A stretch of 16,870 nucleotides of DNA from Anaerolineae bacterium (GTDB lineage: Bacteria > Chloroflexota > Anaerolineae > Aggregatilineales > Aggregatilineaceae), in contig JAFGJA010000247.1 in NCBI GenBank assembly GCA_016929355.1, positions 1 to 16,870 of the forward strand. Reading direction: 5' to 3'. A program made the position numbers and the translations under genes. This document shows, piece after piece, positions 1 through 7,280 of the stretch (the first letter of the stretch is position 1; each line of letters begins with the position of its first letter). A model generated the notes under the pieces. The model saw only the letters and a list, made by a program, of their open reading frames with translations, did not search any database and had not been told where the DNA came from.

Positions 1-1574
1 GGCGATGACAACACGACGGGATCAGTAATGAGCGGATCGACACCGATCTTGGCCGTCATGGTTGAGCCAGACGCGCTGATTTGTGAGACACTCACGCCCA
101 AATCCGTATTTGTATAGTACGAAGTTGTGTTGGGATTTGACGTGAAATTAAACGTGGTGTTGCCGGTTGTGCCAGGGAAGGGATCGCCCGCATTACCCTG
201 GTTATGGTTACTTATATCCCCTTTATATTCAAGTTGGTATAGCCCATCCGCCTGTTCGAGCGCCACTACATAGTGGTTGCCAGGGCCGCTACACAGGTAG
301 TTGTTCTGCAGGGGACATTGGTTGTCATTCGAATAGGCATTGTCATCAATGTGCCAGATCAGCAGCCCATCGCCCGGCAAAGCGGCGTCAGACCCCAATT
401 TCTGGCGATTTTCGAGCAACCAGTATTCGTTGGTGTTGCCACCATTAAGCCGGAAGATTGAATTGTTTTGGTTGTTCACCACATTGGGAATACTGATGGT
501 CTGGTTCGTGCCGGAGATATTAACCGCATCATTGAAGCCGAGGAAGACACGCGACCACGCATCGAAATACGAGGGGGAGTTTCCCAGGTAGCCATTCCAC
601 GACCCACCGGCCATCAGACTCCAATCACCCACCCCGGCGGATGGTCCGTCTCCTTGACCAACGTCATCATAGTCATAGAGATCGGGCAAGCCCAGCGCGT
701 GACCTAATTCGTGGACATACACCCCATGCGTCATATCACTGGTGCTGGCGTCTACACTGAACCAGTATTCCGGTTCCGTCGTATACGAACCAATTTTTAC
801 ACCATCATGGACCGGTTCATTCCAGACCCACCAGGAATGGGACCAGATGGCATTAGCAACACCCGCTTCGGCACCTTGTCCCGCGTGAATGACAAAGACA
901 GTATCAACGTAGCCATCACCATCGTTGTCGTAGTTGGCAAAGTTCACCACCGAATCAACGGCAATTACTGCTTCTTCGGTGAGTTTTTGACAGTTATTCG
1001 GATATGAACCCGTGCAATAATTTGTCCCATCGACATAGTAATTGTACGCCTGAGGCATACGCTGCCAGCCCATTGTGCTGGGCAGGTTGAGAGTTACGAT
1101 GTCGAGCAGACCATACGACGATTCATCGTAGAAACTATGCACGGTCGCCGAGCTAGACGTACCGAATAACAGCGTATCAAAGTAGGTGGCCGGAGCCGTG
1201 GCGACGTTATCGCTAAAATCGACCAGAATCGCCAGGGTGCGGAAGGTGGTTGATGGGATTACCCCATTGGGACCACTGGATAACTGGGCTGATTCCAACT
1301 TATCCAGGATCGGCATACGCGGGCCGGGCTGGAAGGATTCAGCAGTTAACGATGGAAACAAGTCATACAGGCTGGTATAGCCCTGCGCTTGCAGGTCAGC
1401 CCGCGTTTGATCGGTTGGCACCATAACACGCAGTGGTGCTCGTTCGGGTGTTTGCTGCGGCGGGGCAGCCTGGCTTACGCTGCCGGATGATATGAGAGCG
1501 ATCAGGGTCAACACGACTACCACCGTGTTGACAAAGAACGTGCCCCATCTACGGAATGAATGATTTCGTTGCAT
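1..1574 (-). CDS. Secreted M6-family zinc metallopeptidase (C-terminus cut by window edge)
   Basis: The frame is open from an ATG at 1574 to the left edge, giving 524 complete codons, so the C-terminus is missing. Residues 1-36 look like a signal peptide: basic start, hydrophobic run VVVVLTLIALISS, then SQAAPP. The zinc site HELGHALGLPD lies at residues 288-298 (H288, E289, H292, with D298 as the usual third-ligand position), and a Met-turn candidate follows at M321 in DWSLMAGGS. A DNDGDGYVD loop at 216-224 looks like a calcium site of the kind common in M6 (immune inhibitor A-like) peptidases. These motifs support a secreted zinc endopeptidase; its substrate cannot be told. The start is backed by AAGGA nine bases upstream. 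It is divergent from the WecG-type gene. I translated it through and saw no frameshift or stop. Confidence 0.9.
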   Translation of the reverse strand, partial: MQRNHSFRRWGTFFVNTVVVVLTLIALISSGSVSQAAPPQQTPERAPLRVMVPTDQTRADLQAQGYTSLYDLFPSLTAESFQPGPRMPILDKLESAQLSSGPNGVIPSTTFRTLAILVDFSDNVATAPATYFDTLLFGTSSSATVHSFYDESSYGLLDIVTLNLPSTMGWQRMPQAYNYYVDGTNYCTGSYPNNCQKLTEEAVIAVDSVVNFANYDNDGDGYVDTVFVIHAGQGAEAGVANAIWSHSWWVWNEPVHDGVKIGSYTTEPEYWFSVDASTSDMTHGVYVHELGHALGLPDLYDYDDVGQGDGPSAGVGDWSLMAGGSWNGYLGNSPSYFDAWSRVFLGFNDAVNISGTNQTISIPNVVNNQNNSIFRLNGGNTNEYWLLENRQKLGSDAALPGDGLLIWHIDDNAYSNDNQCPLQNNYLCSGPGNHYVVALEQADGLYQLEYKGDISNHNQGNAGDPFPGTTGNTTFNFTSNPNTTSYYTNTDLGVSVSQISASGSTMTAKIGVDPLITDPVVLSS

Positions 1575-1645
1575 TAATTCTTATCCTTCGACGTGTTAGC
1601 TTTGTCCTACAGATACGGAAAATTTCCCCATAGGGAGATTATAAT

Positions 1646-1675
1646 AGTATAGTACCTCAGAACGCCCCTGTACAA
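1646..1675 (-). promoter_or_regulatory. Possible promoter for the M6 peptidase gene
   Basis: On the minus strand TTGTAC (1675-1670) and TATACT (1651-1646) are 18 bases apart, upstream of the peptidase ATG at 1574. A perfect TATAAT also reads at 1643-1638, and because the stretch is A/T-rich a TATAAT also reads on the plus strand at 1640-1645. The -35 match is poor, so only the general location in the 100-base divergent gap is supported. Confidence 0.3.
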
Positions 1676-2517
1676 TGGGAAAAAAGGGTAAATTTTCTGT
1701 GAAAAACGGCAATCACGAGGCCAGTCGAGACTTGATGAACCACGTTGCGAAGTGTTCTGTATTGGGTGTATGGGCGAACGTGTTTACGATTGACACGTTT
1801 ATGGCTACGATGCGGCAGGCCATTAATTCACATACGCGATGTATTATTGGCAATCACAATCTCCACAGTATTTATCTGCACCACCATGATGCACAGATGC
1901 ACGCCTTTTTTGAGGTGGTCGATTACGCCTACATTGATGGGATGCCCTTTGTGCTCTGGGGCAAATTGATGGGATTTCCCCTCGAACGTGTGCACCGCCT
2001 CACCTGTGTAGACTGGGTTCCCCAACTCATTGAACGGTGTGCGGTTGAACACTGGCGCGTGTTCTATCTGGGAGCTAAACCGGGCGTAGCCGCGCGGGGG
2101 GCCGAGCAATTTCGCACCCAACTGCCCGGTCTAAATATCGCCACCGCACATGGTTATTTTGACCTGGATTCAGCCGATAACGCGCGGATCGTGGCGCAGA
2201 TCAATGCTTTTGATCCGGATATTTTGCTGGTGGGGATGGGGATGCCGCGTCAGGAAGATTGGATTTACCAGAATTACACCCAACTTTCCGCCCGGTGCAT
2301 CATCACGGTGGGGGCTGTGATCGATTATCTGACCGGCGAGATTCCCACGCCGCCGCGCTGGACAGGACAAATGGGCCTGGAATGGTTAGCCCGCCTCATC
2401 GCAGAACCGCGCCGGTTAGGAAAACGGTATCTGGTCGAACCCTGGTTTTTGCTGCCGTATATGGCGCAGGATGTCACCGCGCGGCTGCGCGGGCGTCACG
2501 GACGGGAGGAAGCGTAA
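1675..2517 (+). CDS. WecG/TagA/CpsF-family glycosyltransferase
   Basis: 280 residues, matching the GT26 family that transfers N-acetylmannosamine or related sugars onto lipid-linked intermediates of surface polymers. Visible landmarks are YIDGMPFVLWG (residues 86-96, with the conserved Asp at 88), the nucleotide-sugar region YLGAKPGVA (131-139), the signature GMGMPRQE (187-194), and the C-terminal block TVGAVIDYLTGE followed by GLEWLARL and EPRRLGKRYL. The family core starts near residue 28 (VLGVW), so the first 20-25 residues are not secured. ATG 1675 has no ribosome binding site. A GTG at 1699, preceded by AAGGG, and an ATG at 1735 are alternatives. The 3' end overlaps that of the convergent GT4 gene by 22 bases. 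Its neighbours suggest exopolysaccharide or cell-surface glycan assembly; the exact sugar is unknown. Confidence 0.9.
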   Translation: MGKKGKFSVKNGNHEASRDLMNHVAKCSVLGVWANVFTIDTFMATMRQAINSHTRCIIGNHNLHSIYLHHHDAQMHAFFEVVDYAYIDGMPFVLWGKLMGFPLERVHRLTCVDWVPQLIERCAVEHWRVFYLGAKPGVAARGAEQFRTQLPGLNIATAHGYFDLDSADNARIVAQINAFDPDILLVGMGMPRQEDWIYQNYTQLSARCIITVGAVIDYLTGEIPTPPRWTGQMGLEWLARLIAEPRRLGKRYLVEPWFLLPYMAQDVTARLRGRHGREEA

Positions 2518-3695
2518 CGGTCAATCGTTTGCTGGTAAATGGCGGTGAGCAGCGCCAGATTGCGTGCGGCGCTGTATTTTTCTTCAAATGTTCGCCGCGC
2601 ATTTTGCCCTAATTCGACCATCGCCGCCGGATGGTCCCAGGCCCAGCGCACTTTAGCCGCGAGATCATCCGCGTTGCCCGCCTCAAAATGCAGCCCGGTC
2701 TGCTGGTCCGTGACGATTTCTTCGCCCACCCCGATCCGCGAGCCAATGACCGGCACGCCACAGGCGAACGCTTCAATGGCAACCATCCCGAACGTTTCAT
2801 AGTAGCCCACCGAGGGCCATATGAGAAAACGCGCCCCTTTAATCAGGTCAAATAATGCGTCGCGTTCCAATCGCCCGACTATTTCGATCTGAGGGGAACG
2901 GCTGGCGATCTGTTCAACTTCGGCCAGTAACGGCCCGCCGCCGCGAATTTTGAGCGGCATAGCTAACGCTTCCCATGCGCGCAGCAGGGGATATGTGCCT
3001 TTTTCAACATCAAGCCGCCCCAAATACAGGGCATAGTTGCCGGGTGAGGCGGGATCGAACACACGCGGGCCAGGATCAGGACTCACAAAATGCGGTTTGA
3101 GCGCGATCTTATCCGCCGGGAGGCCGATCTCGATGAATTTGCGGCGGAAAAATTCGGTGAACACAATCAGCGTATCCACCATTGTGGACCAGGTTTGCCG
3201 CCAGCGATGAAAGACCAGCATCCCCGCCATGACCGCCGTTTGCAGCCGGGAATCACGGTAACAACCATGCAGCACACTCGGCCAGGGTGGGTTTTTGCCC
3301 ACACAATCCTCGCAGAGTCGTCCATCACGAAACAGGGTTGAAGAAGGGCACATCAGGCGCGGGTTGTGCAGCGAGTGGACCACCGGCACATGGGCTTCGC
3401 GGCACGCCCAAAAGACCGAGGGGGACAGCATATAATGCAGGTTGTGAAAATGGGCAATGTCCGGTTGTGTCTCGCGCAGCAACGCGCGCATCTGCCGCCG
3501 CGCATCTTCAGCCCAGATCACCCGCTTGGGCAAAGTGACTTTTTTCAGGAGTGGGAATTCCGTCGTTTCCCAATTTGAGCGATCATGGACAATAACTTCG
3601 TGTCCCGCTTCGCGTAGGAGCGCCGTTTCCTGCTCAAAAACGGTTTCTTCGCCGCCCGGATACCGGTAACGACTGTGAGCGACCAGAATACGCAT
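2496..3695 (-). CDS. Glycosyltransferase family 4 (GT-B fold)
   Basis: 399 residues with a two-domain GT-B layout. The N-terminal acceptor half opens with MRILVAHSRYRYPGGEE, including the glycine-rich PGG loop at 13-15. The C-terminal donor half contains YLGRLDVEKG and the EX7E motif E300-E308 in YETFGMVAIEAFACGVPVIGS. A cysteine group (C116, C128, C131, C145) lies in the region HNPRLMCPSS to HGCYRDS. It probably transfers a sugar from an NDP-sugar to a lipid-linked or glycan acceptor at the inner face of the membrane; specificity cannot be told. A likely ribosome binding site AAGGGA lies seven bases before the ATG and inside the end of the upstream GT2 gene, whose stop is four bases away, which suggests translational coupling. 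It is the last gene of a three-gene operon. Confidence 0.92.
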   Translation of the reverse strand: MRILVAHSRYRYPGGEETVFEQETALLREAGHEVIVHDRSNWETTEFPLLKKVTLPKRVIWAEDARRQMRALLRETQPDIAHFHNLHYMLSPSVFWACREAHVPVVHSLHNPRLMCPSSTLFRDGRLCEDCVGKNPPWPSVLHGCYRDSRLQTAVMAGMLVFHRWRQTWSTMVDTLIVFTEFFRRKFIEIGLPADKIALKPHFVSPDPGPRVFDPASPGNYALYLGRLDVEKGTYPLLRAWEALAMPLKIRGGGPLLAEVEQIASRSPQIEIVGRLERDALFDLIKGARFLIWPSVGYYETFGMVAIEAFACGVPVIGSRIGVGEEIVTDQQTGLHFEAGNADDLAAKVRWAWDHPAAMVELGQNARRTFEEKYSAARNLALLTAIYQQTIDRYASSRP

Positions 3696-3699
3696 ACGT

Positions 3700-4677
3700 T
3701 TATCCCTTCACTTTGCTGGTCAGCCGAACCACCTGGCGACGCAATAACACGGCAAATTCAAATGCGCGCTGTCCCAACAAACTCAGCGCTAATAGGCTCC
3801 ATCCCACCGGGTAACTCGGTGTAGCGCGAATCGCTTGCCGCAGCAGTTGACGCGCTTCGTTCGTATTACCCACCATCATATTTTTCATGCCATGCGCACA
3901 ATAGATTTTGGCCTGCTCCAGAGGACTGAGCGCCTGAAAGGATGGTGTTTGCAATACGCGGCGCTGCACGGTGATTTCATGCTGTTTCTCATTGGGATGA
4001 TTTTGGTAGGAGGTGGTCGGCAATCCCCAGTTTTTTACTGTGAACTCAACCCGATCCGGCATCTGGAAACAGGTCAGTGGCGTATTGATATATAAAAAGG
4101 GAGTATGAACGGCCAAGCGCAGCCAAAAATCATAATCTTCGGCTAATTCGAGATTGGTATCAAAGGTGATGGCATGTTCAAGAGTGACGTCATGGCGAAA
4201 CATTACCGATGAGAGGACGATAAAACAGCGTTGGGCCAGTTCCGCCAGAATCATACCGGACGGATAGGGCACAGGATAGATCGTCGAGAAGCGTTCATTG
4301 CGTTCGCCCGCGCTATCAATGAGCCACACATCAGTATAAACTGCCCCTAACGCCGGATCGCGCGCAAAAGCCGCCATCCGGCAGGCCACACTCTCCGGCA
4401 GCAAATAATCATCTGAATCGAGGAAGGCGACCAGATCGCCCTGTGCCGCCAACAATCCCGTATTCCGTGCGCCCGCGCGTCCGGCGTTGGGTTGTTGGAT
4501 GACGCGCAGCGCAGCCCCATACCCCGCCAACACATCAGGCGTATGATCAGTGGAGCCATCATCAACCACAATGATCTCATCCGGCAGATGGGTTTGGTCC
4601 AATACACTGTTGATCGCCCGTTGGACCAATTCTGCCCGGTTGTAAGTGGGGATGATCACGCTCACGGAAAATGGCAT
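3700..4677 (-). CDS. Glycosyltransferase family 2 with TPR-like C-terminal helices
   Basis: 325 residues. The N-terminal GT-A domain (about 1-230) shows SVIIPTYNRAE, VVDDGSTD (nucleotide-binding D39/D40) and DSDDYLLPE, where D87 and D89 form the DxD metal site. After about residue 240 the sequence becomes helical and alanine/leucine-rich (AKIYCAHGMKNMMVGN, ARQLLRQAIRATPSYPVGW). This resembles one or two TPR-like repeats rather than a second catalytic domain. The protein probably adds a sugar to a growing surface glycan from an NDP-sugar; donor and acceptor are unknown. The ribosome binding site AAGGGA lies eight bases upstream of the ATG. It sits ten bases after the next GT2 gene and four bases before the GT4 gene, so the three form an operon. 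Confidence 0.92.
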   Translation of the reverse strand: MPFSVSVIIPTYNRAELVQRAINSVLDQTHLPDEIIVVDDGSTDHTPDVLAGYGAALRVIQQPNAGRAGARNTGLLAAQGDLVAFLDSDDYLLPESVACRMAAFARDPALGAVYTDVWLIDSAGERNERFSTIYPVPYPSGMILAELAQRCFIVLSSVMFRHDVTLEHAITFDTNLELAEDYDFWLRLAVHTPFLYINTPLTCFQMPDRVEFTVKNWGLPTTSYQNHPNEKQHEITVQRRVLQTPSFQALSPLEQAKIYCAHGMKNMMVGNTNEARQLLRQAIRATPSYPVGWSLLALSLLGQRAFEFAVLLRRQVVRLTSKVKG

Positions 4678-4687
4678 ACAGGGTCCC

Positions 4688-5722
4688 TTAATGGTTTAGC
4701 GCCGTCGCGCGTTGACGCCGCCGCCAGCGCCGCAGCGCGCGCACACTGCGAATCAGTCTTAGCCCGATTTTACGCACTGGTTCCGGTAAGGCCAGTACGC
4801 TCTCATATAACCGGGTTGGTTTATCATAGATTGTAAACATGGGTGTTTGGTTATGCGCAGTTAACAACTGTTTTTTTACAGCATAATAATGGGCGATCTG
4901 CGCCGGATCGTTGGCTGCGATCAAGTTCACCAACCAGTGATGCATCTGGCCGTTGACACCAAACTCAATAAATTGGCGGGCGGCCTGACGGTGAATAGGA
5001 TCGCTCATATAACCCGCTTCCACTAATGCCTGATAATACCCTCTGGCGGCATGATACCAATTTTCTACGCTGGCCTGGTGGGATGCATTGCCGGTGTGCT
5101 GCCGGAACGCAAACGCAATCGCCGGGCTGCATACCTTATAGGCCAGCTTACTCAGGCGATACCATGTTATATCATCCGCGTAGAGGAGTTGCGGAAATGG
5201 TGGAAAACCACCCACTTGACGGTAATCAGCCGCGCGCATCACGTACCCCGTCGCATTCGAGTCGCGCTGGAAATGATGGCGGGCCAGCATAAATTCAGCC
5301 GCGCTTTCGCGGTAAGGGATCGGGACGCAGGCGCGCCGCACGTTTGACTCTGCATCCATGAAGTGAAAATGTGTGCCATACAATGAGGCGTCCGGTTCAG
5401 CGCGAATCAAGCGGGCGATCTCCTCGCAAAAATTTGGGTACAACACATCATCATGGCCGAGAATGGTCATATAACCGTCTAGCTCCAGGCGCATAATGCG
5501 CGCCCAATTGCCCTCGATGCCTAATCTGTCCGGCGATGAATAGACCTGCACGCGGGGATCATCATACCCAGTGACCAGTTCCAGGGTGCGATCCGTCGAT
5601 CCGCTTTCCAGGACGATCACTTGCACAGGCGGGTACGTTTGCTTTAACACGCTTTCAAGCGCAGCAGCAATATACTGCGCGCCGTTACGGGTTGGAATAA
5701 TGACCGAAAAAGTGATTGTCAT
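4688..5722 (-). CDS. Glycosyltransferase family 2, altered DxD motif
   Basis: 344 residues, first gene of the three-glycosyltransferase operon. The GT-A signature is clear at the N-terminus (FSVIIPTRNGAQYIAAALES, VIVLESGSTDRT). Two usual acidic positions differ. The normal DDGS is ESGS, and the metal motif reads GHDD at residues 89-92, so the first DxD aspartate is replaced by H90 while D91 and D92 remain. Variants of this kind occur in active GT2 enzymes, so loss of function is not implied. The C-terminal end is basic (RSVRALRRWRRRQRA), fitting peripheral membrane attachment. No clear ribosome binding site precedes the ATG. A possible promoter lies 40-70 bases upstream. Substrate unknown. 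Confidence 0.9.
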   Translation of the reverse strand: MTITFSVIIPTRNGAQYIAAALESVLKQTYPPVQVIVLESGSTDRTLELVTGYDDPRVQVYSSPDRLGIEGNWARIMRLELDGYMTILGHDDVLYPNFCEEIARLIRAEPDASLYGTHFHFMDAESNVRRACVPIPYRESAAEFMLARHHFQRDSNATGYVMRAADYRQVGGFPPFPQLLYADDITWYRLSKLAYKVCSPAIAFAFRQHTGNASHQASVENWYHAARGYYQALVEAGYMSDPIHRQAARQFIEFGVNGQMHHWLVNLIAANDPAQIAHYYAVKKQLLTAHNQTPMFTIYDKPTRLYESVLALPEPVRKIGLRLIRSVRALRRWRRRQRATALNH

Positions 5723-5762
5723 CGCGGATTACATCGTCTATTCACCTGGCACTCACGCCTGA

Positions 5763-5791
5763 ATCGTAACTTGCCTCAAGTTTTGGTGCAA
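5763..5791 (-). promoter_or_regulatory. Possible promoter for the glycosyltransferase operon
   Basis: Minus-strand TTGCAC (5791-5786) and TACGAT (5768-5763) are separated by exactly 17 bases and would give a leader of roughly 35 bases before the GT2 ATG at 5722. The match is partial (3 of 6 and 4 of 6 positions), so this is a candidate only. Confidence 0.33.
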
Positions 5792-5893
5792 TGTTGTGGA
5801 ACCTTTGGCGCGTAGTCAGCGTCTATCTAACAGTGGTGTGGCCTTCGCGGATGCTGCTACACTCTTGATTATTGGTTCAATTGGACAACCTTC

Positions 5894-5900
5894 AAGGAGG
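5894..5900 (+). promoter_or_regulatory. Ribosome binding site that decides the SIMPL gene start
   Basis: AAGGAGG lies ten bases before ATG 5911. The in-frame ATG at 5902 is only one base from it, and the TTG at 5872 lies upstream of it, so 5911 is the best start. Choosing 5911 also puts the signal peptide at the very N-terminus. Confidence 0.75.
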
Positions 5901-5910
5901 GATGTCACCT

Positions 5911-6663
5911 ATGTTTAATGCAGCGAATACCAAGCGGTTTCTGATTGTTGTCATTTTGCTGATGAGTCTGGCGATCAGCGCCGGATCAGTTTTGGCCGCG
6001 CCGCCAACCCAGGAAAGCGGGCAGCGCACGATCACCGTGACCGGCTACGGCACAGCTTACGGCGCGCCGGACATTGCGCGCGTAGGCTTGGGCGTTGAAG
6101 CGGTGAACGCCGACATCAAAGCGGCAATGGATGATGTGACTGGGCGGATGGCGGCGGTCATGGCCGCGCTGACGGATAGTGGCGTGGCGGCGGAAGACAT
6201 TCGTACTGAATATTTCTCGATCTACCAGGATTACAGTTATGGTGCTCCCACGTTCGGCATGGAAGGCGAAATGATCGATCCGCAGTACCGCGTTTCGACC
6301 AGCATCACGATCACTATTCGCAATACGGATCAGGTGAGCAATTTGATCGCGCTGGCGGTGGATTCGGGTGCAAACATCGTCAATTACATCGAGTTCAACA
6401 TTGAAGATCGCGCCACCCTGCAATCGGACGCACGCGGCAAAGCGGTGCAGAATGCACAGGAACGCGCGGCGGAACTGGCGGGCTTGCTGGGTTTGACCGT
6501 CGGTGATGCCCTCAGCGTGATCGAGAACAGCGATGTATATATGCCCACCGGACTCGGTGGCGGGGGTGGTTACGCGATGGACTCTGCTGTCGCTATCAGC
6601 GAAGGGCAGTTGAGTGTGAGCATGTCTGTGACGATCACCTTCGCGCTCGTTCCGGCGAACTAG
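5911..6663 (+). CDS. Exported SIMPL-domain (DUF541) protein
   Basis: 250 residues from the ATG chosen by the AAGGAGG site. Residues 1-30 form a signal peptide (basic NTKRF, hydrophobic LIVVILLMSLAIS, cleavage near VLAAPP). The rest is a SIMPL/DUF541 domain: it opens with RTITVTGYGTAYGAPDIARV, has helices around KAAMDDVTGRMAAVM, the segment DIRTEYFSI, the middle strand block YRVSTSITITIR, the region ARGKAVQNAQERAAELAGLLG, and closes with the strand SVSMSVTITFAL. This matches the usual family length. Family members are periplasmic or surface proteins of poorly known role, some linked to oxidative stress or envelope maintenance; no catalytic residues are known. A short glycine run (GLGGGGG, near residue 221) precedes the last strand. 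The gene stands alone, divergent from the glycosyltransferases and convergent with kdgF. Confidence 0.9.
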   Translation: MFNAANTKRFLIVVILLMSLAISAGSVLAAPPTQESGQRTITVTGYGTAYGAPDIARVGLGVEAVNADIKAAMDDVTGRMAAVMAALTDSGVAAEDIRTEYFSIYQDYSYGAPTFGMEGEMIDPQYRVSTSITITIRNTDQVSNLIALAVDSGANIVNYIEFNIEDRATLQSDARGKAVQNAQERAAELAGLLGLTVGDALSVIENSDVYMPTGLGGGGGYAMDSAVAISEGQLSVSMSVTITFALVPAN

Positions 6664-6684
6664 GCAAATGCGCAGTTCGGTTCG

Positions 6685-6713
6685 GTAGGGGCGACCCACC
6701 GCGTCACCCCTAC
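6685..6713. repeat. Hairpin repeat of the GTAGGGG family, possible two-way terminator
   Basis: The arms GTAGGGGCGAC (6685-6695) and GTCACCCCTAC (6703-6713) pair over 11 positions with one mismatch around a seven-base loop. It lies between the convergent SIMPL and kdgF genes. No U-run follows directly, although a run of seven T occurs at 6737-6743 on the plus strand. Similar hairpins occur at 9046-9066 and 16487-16557. Confidence 0.75.
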
Positions 6714-6760
6714 ATTAATCTCATAAATTGAGGCAGTTTTTTTACACCTCATAGCCCGCG

Positions 6761-7096
6761 CTATTTCAGGAATTCTTCGCGAATCGGATTAAACGTATCG
6801 ACTAACCGCACCTTATCGCTCAACAGTTGGATCGTGTGCGGCACATCGCCATCTACCGTGATCAGATCGCCGGTACTGAGCTTCTGCGGTTCGCCATCAA
6901 TGAAAAACAGTAATTCACCTTCCGCGACATAGGTAATCTGTTCGTGCGGGTGCGAATGGGGCGGATCGGGTTCGGTCTGCGGGCCATCGGTGAAATCGAT
7001 CACGACGACCATCAGATCATTGGTGTGCGCCAGATAACGCAAGCGACCCTCGGCGATGGCTGTTTTTTCGGCTTCGGAGAATTTTACGACGGTCAT
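6761..7096 (-). CDS. kdgF: KdgF-type cupin, linearises unsaturated monouronates
   Basis: 111 residues as a single cupin barrel. The metal site reads HSHPHEQ, giving H47, H49 and Q53, with H87 in DVPHTIQ as the fourth ligand. Near the C-terminus DTFNPIR places D100, F102 and R106 with the same spacing as the Asp, Phe and Arg residues recalled as functional in characterised KdgF. Known KdgF enzymes convert pectin- or alginate-derived 4,5-unsaturated monouronates to the linear 4-deoxy-5-keto form used by KduI. Fifth and last gene of the uronate cluster. ATG 7096 is preferred, with AAAGGA upstream. The same frame stays open to 7177, but that extension (with a PSPLEGEG stretch) is translated from an intergenic repeat and is not family sequence. 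Another small cupin role is possible but less likely in this setting. Confidence 0.86.
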   Translation of the reverse strand: MTVVKFSEAEKTAIAEGRLRYLAHTNDLMVVVIDFTDGPQTEPDPPHSHPHEQITYVAEGELLFFIDGEPQKLSTGDLITVDGDVPHTIQLLSDKVRLVDTFNPIREEFLK

Positions 7097-7130
7097 GGTA
7101 GGTTTGGTCCTTTGTTGATAAAAGCACCTG

Positions 7131-7210
7131 ACCCCCTCTCCCTCCAATGGAGAAGGAGAACCAGGCCGAATGCTCAAGTCACCCTCTCTAACCTGGTTGG
7201 AGCGGGGGAT
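7131..7210. repeat. Nested inverted repeat, family 2, copy A (kdgF-kduD gap)
   Basis: The outer arms are CCCCCTCTCC (7132-7141) and GGAGCGGGGG (7199-7208), pairing with one mismatch. The inner arms are AACCAGG (7159-7165) and CCTGGTT (7192-7198), pairing perfectly. A small imperfect palindrome (CTCCA/TGGAG region) sits in the left half. The layout resembles the element at 8072-8186 on the other side of kduD. Confidence 0.7.
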
Positions 7211-7240
7211 TCAGGGATTGAGGCCATTTTTACTATGATT

Positions 7241-7269
7241 TTCTCTGTGTTCTCTGTGTCTCTGCGGTG
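7241..7269. repeat. Short tandem repeat TTCTCTGTG
   Basis: TTCTCTGTG occurs twice in tandem (7241-7249 and 7250-7258), followed by a diverged third unit TCTCTGCGGTG. On the minus strand it reads as CAGAGA-rich repeats just after the kduD stop. I recall similar CACAGAGA-type intergenic repeats in other environmental bacteria; no function is known to me. Confidence 0.6.
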
Positions 7270-7280
7270 AGATCAGCTTT

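Noticed and set aside
167..1007. Several plus-strand frames of 60-98 codons at the left end
   Set aside because: All are shadows of the minus-strand M6 peptidase, which I translated without interruption from 1574 to the edge.
1675..5722. Glycosyltransferase group as part of the uronate system
   Set aside because: It is separated by the oppositely oriented SIMPL gene, and its enzymes build glycans; nothing in the sequence links the two functionally.
5986..6699. Minus-strand open frame of 237 codons opposite the SIMPL gene
   Set aside because: Arg/His-rich composition and no motif; the plus-strand frame has a signal peptide, ribosome binding site and family sequence.
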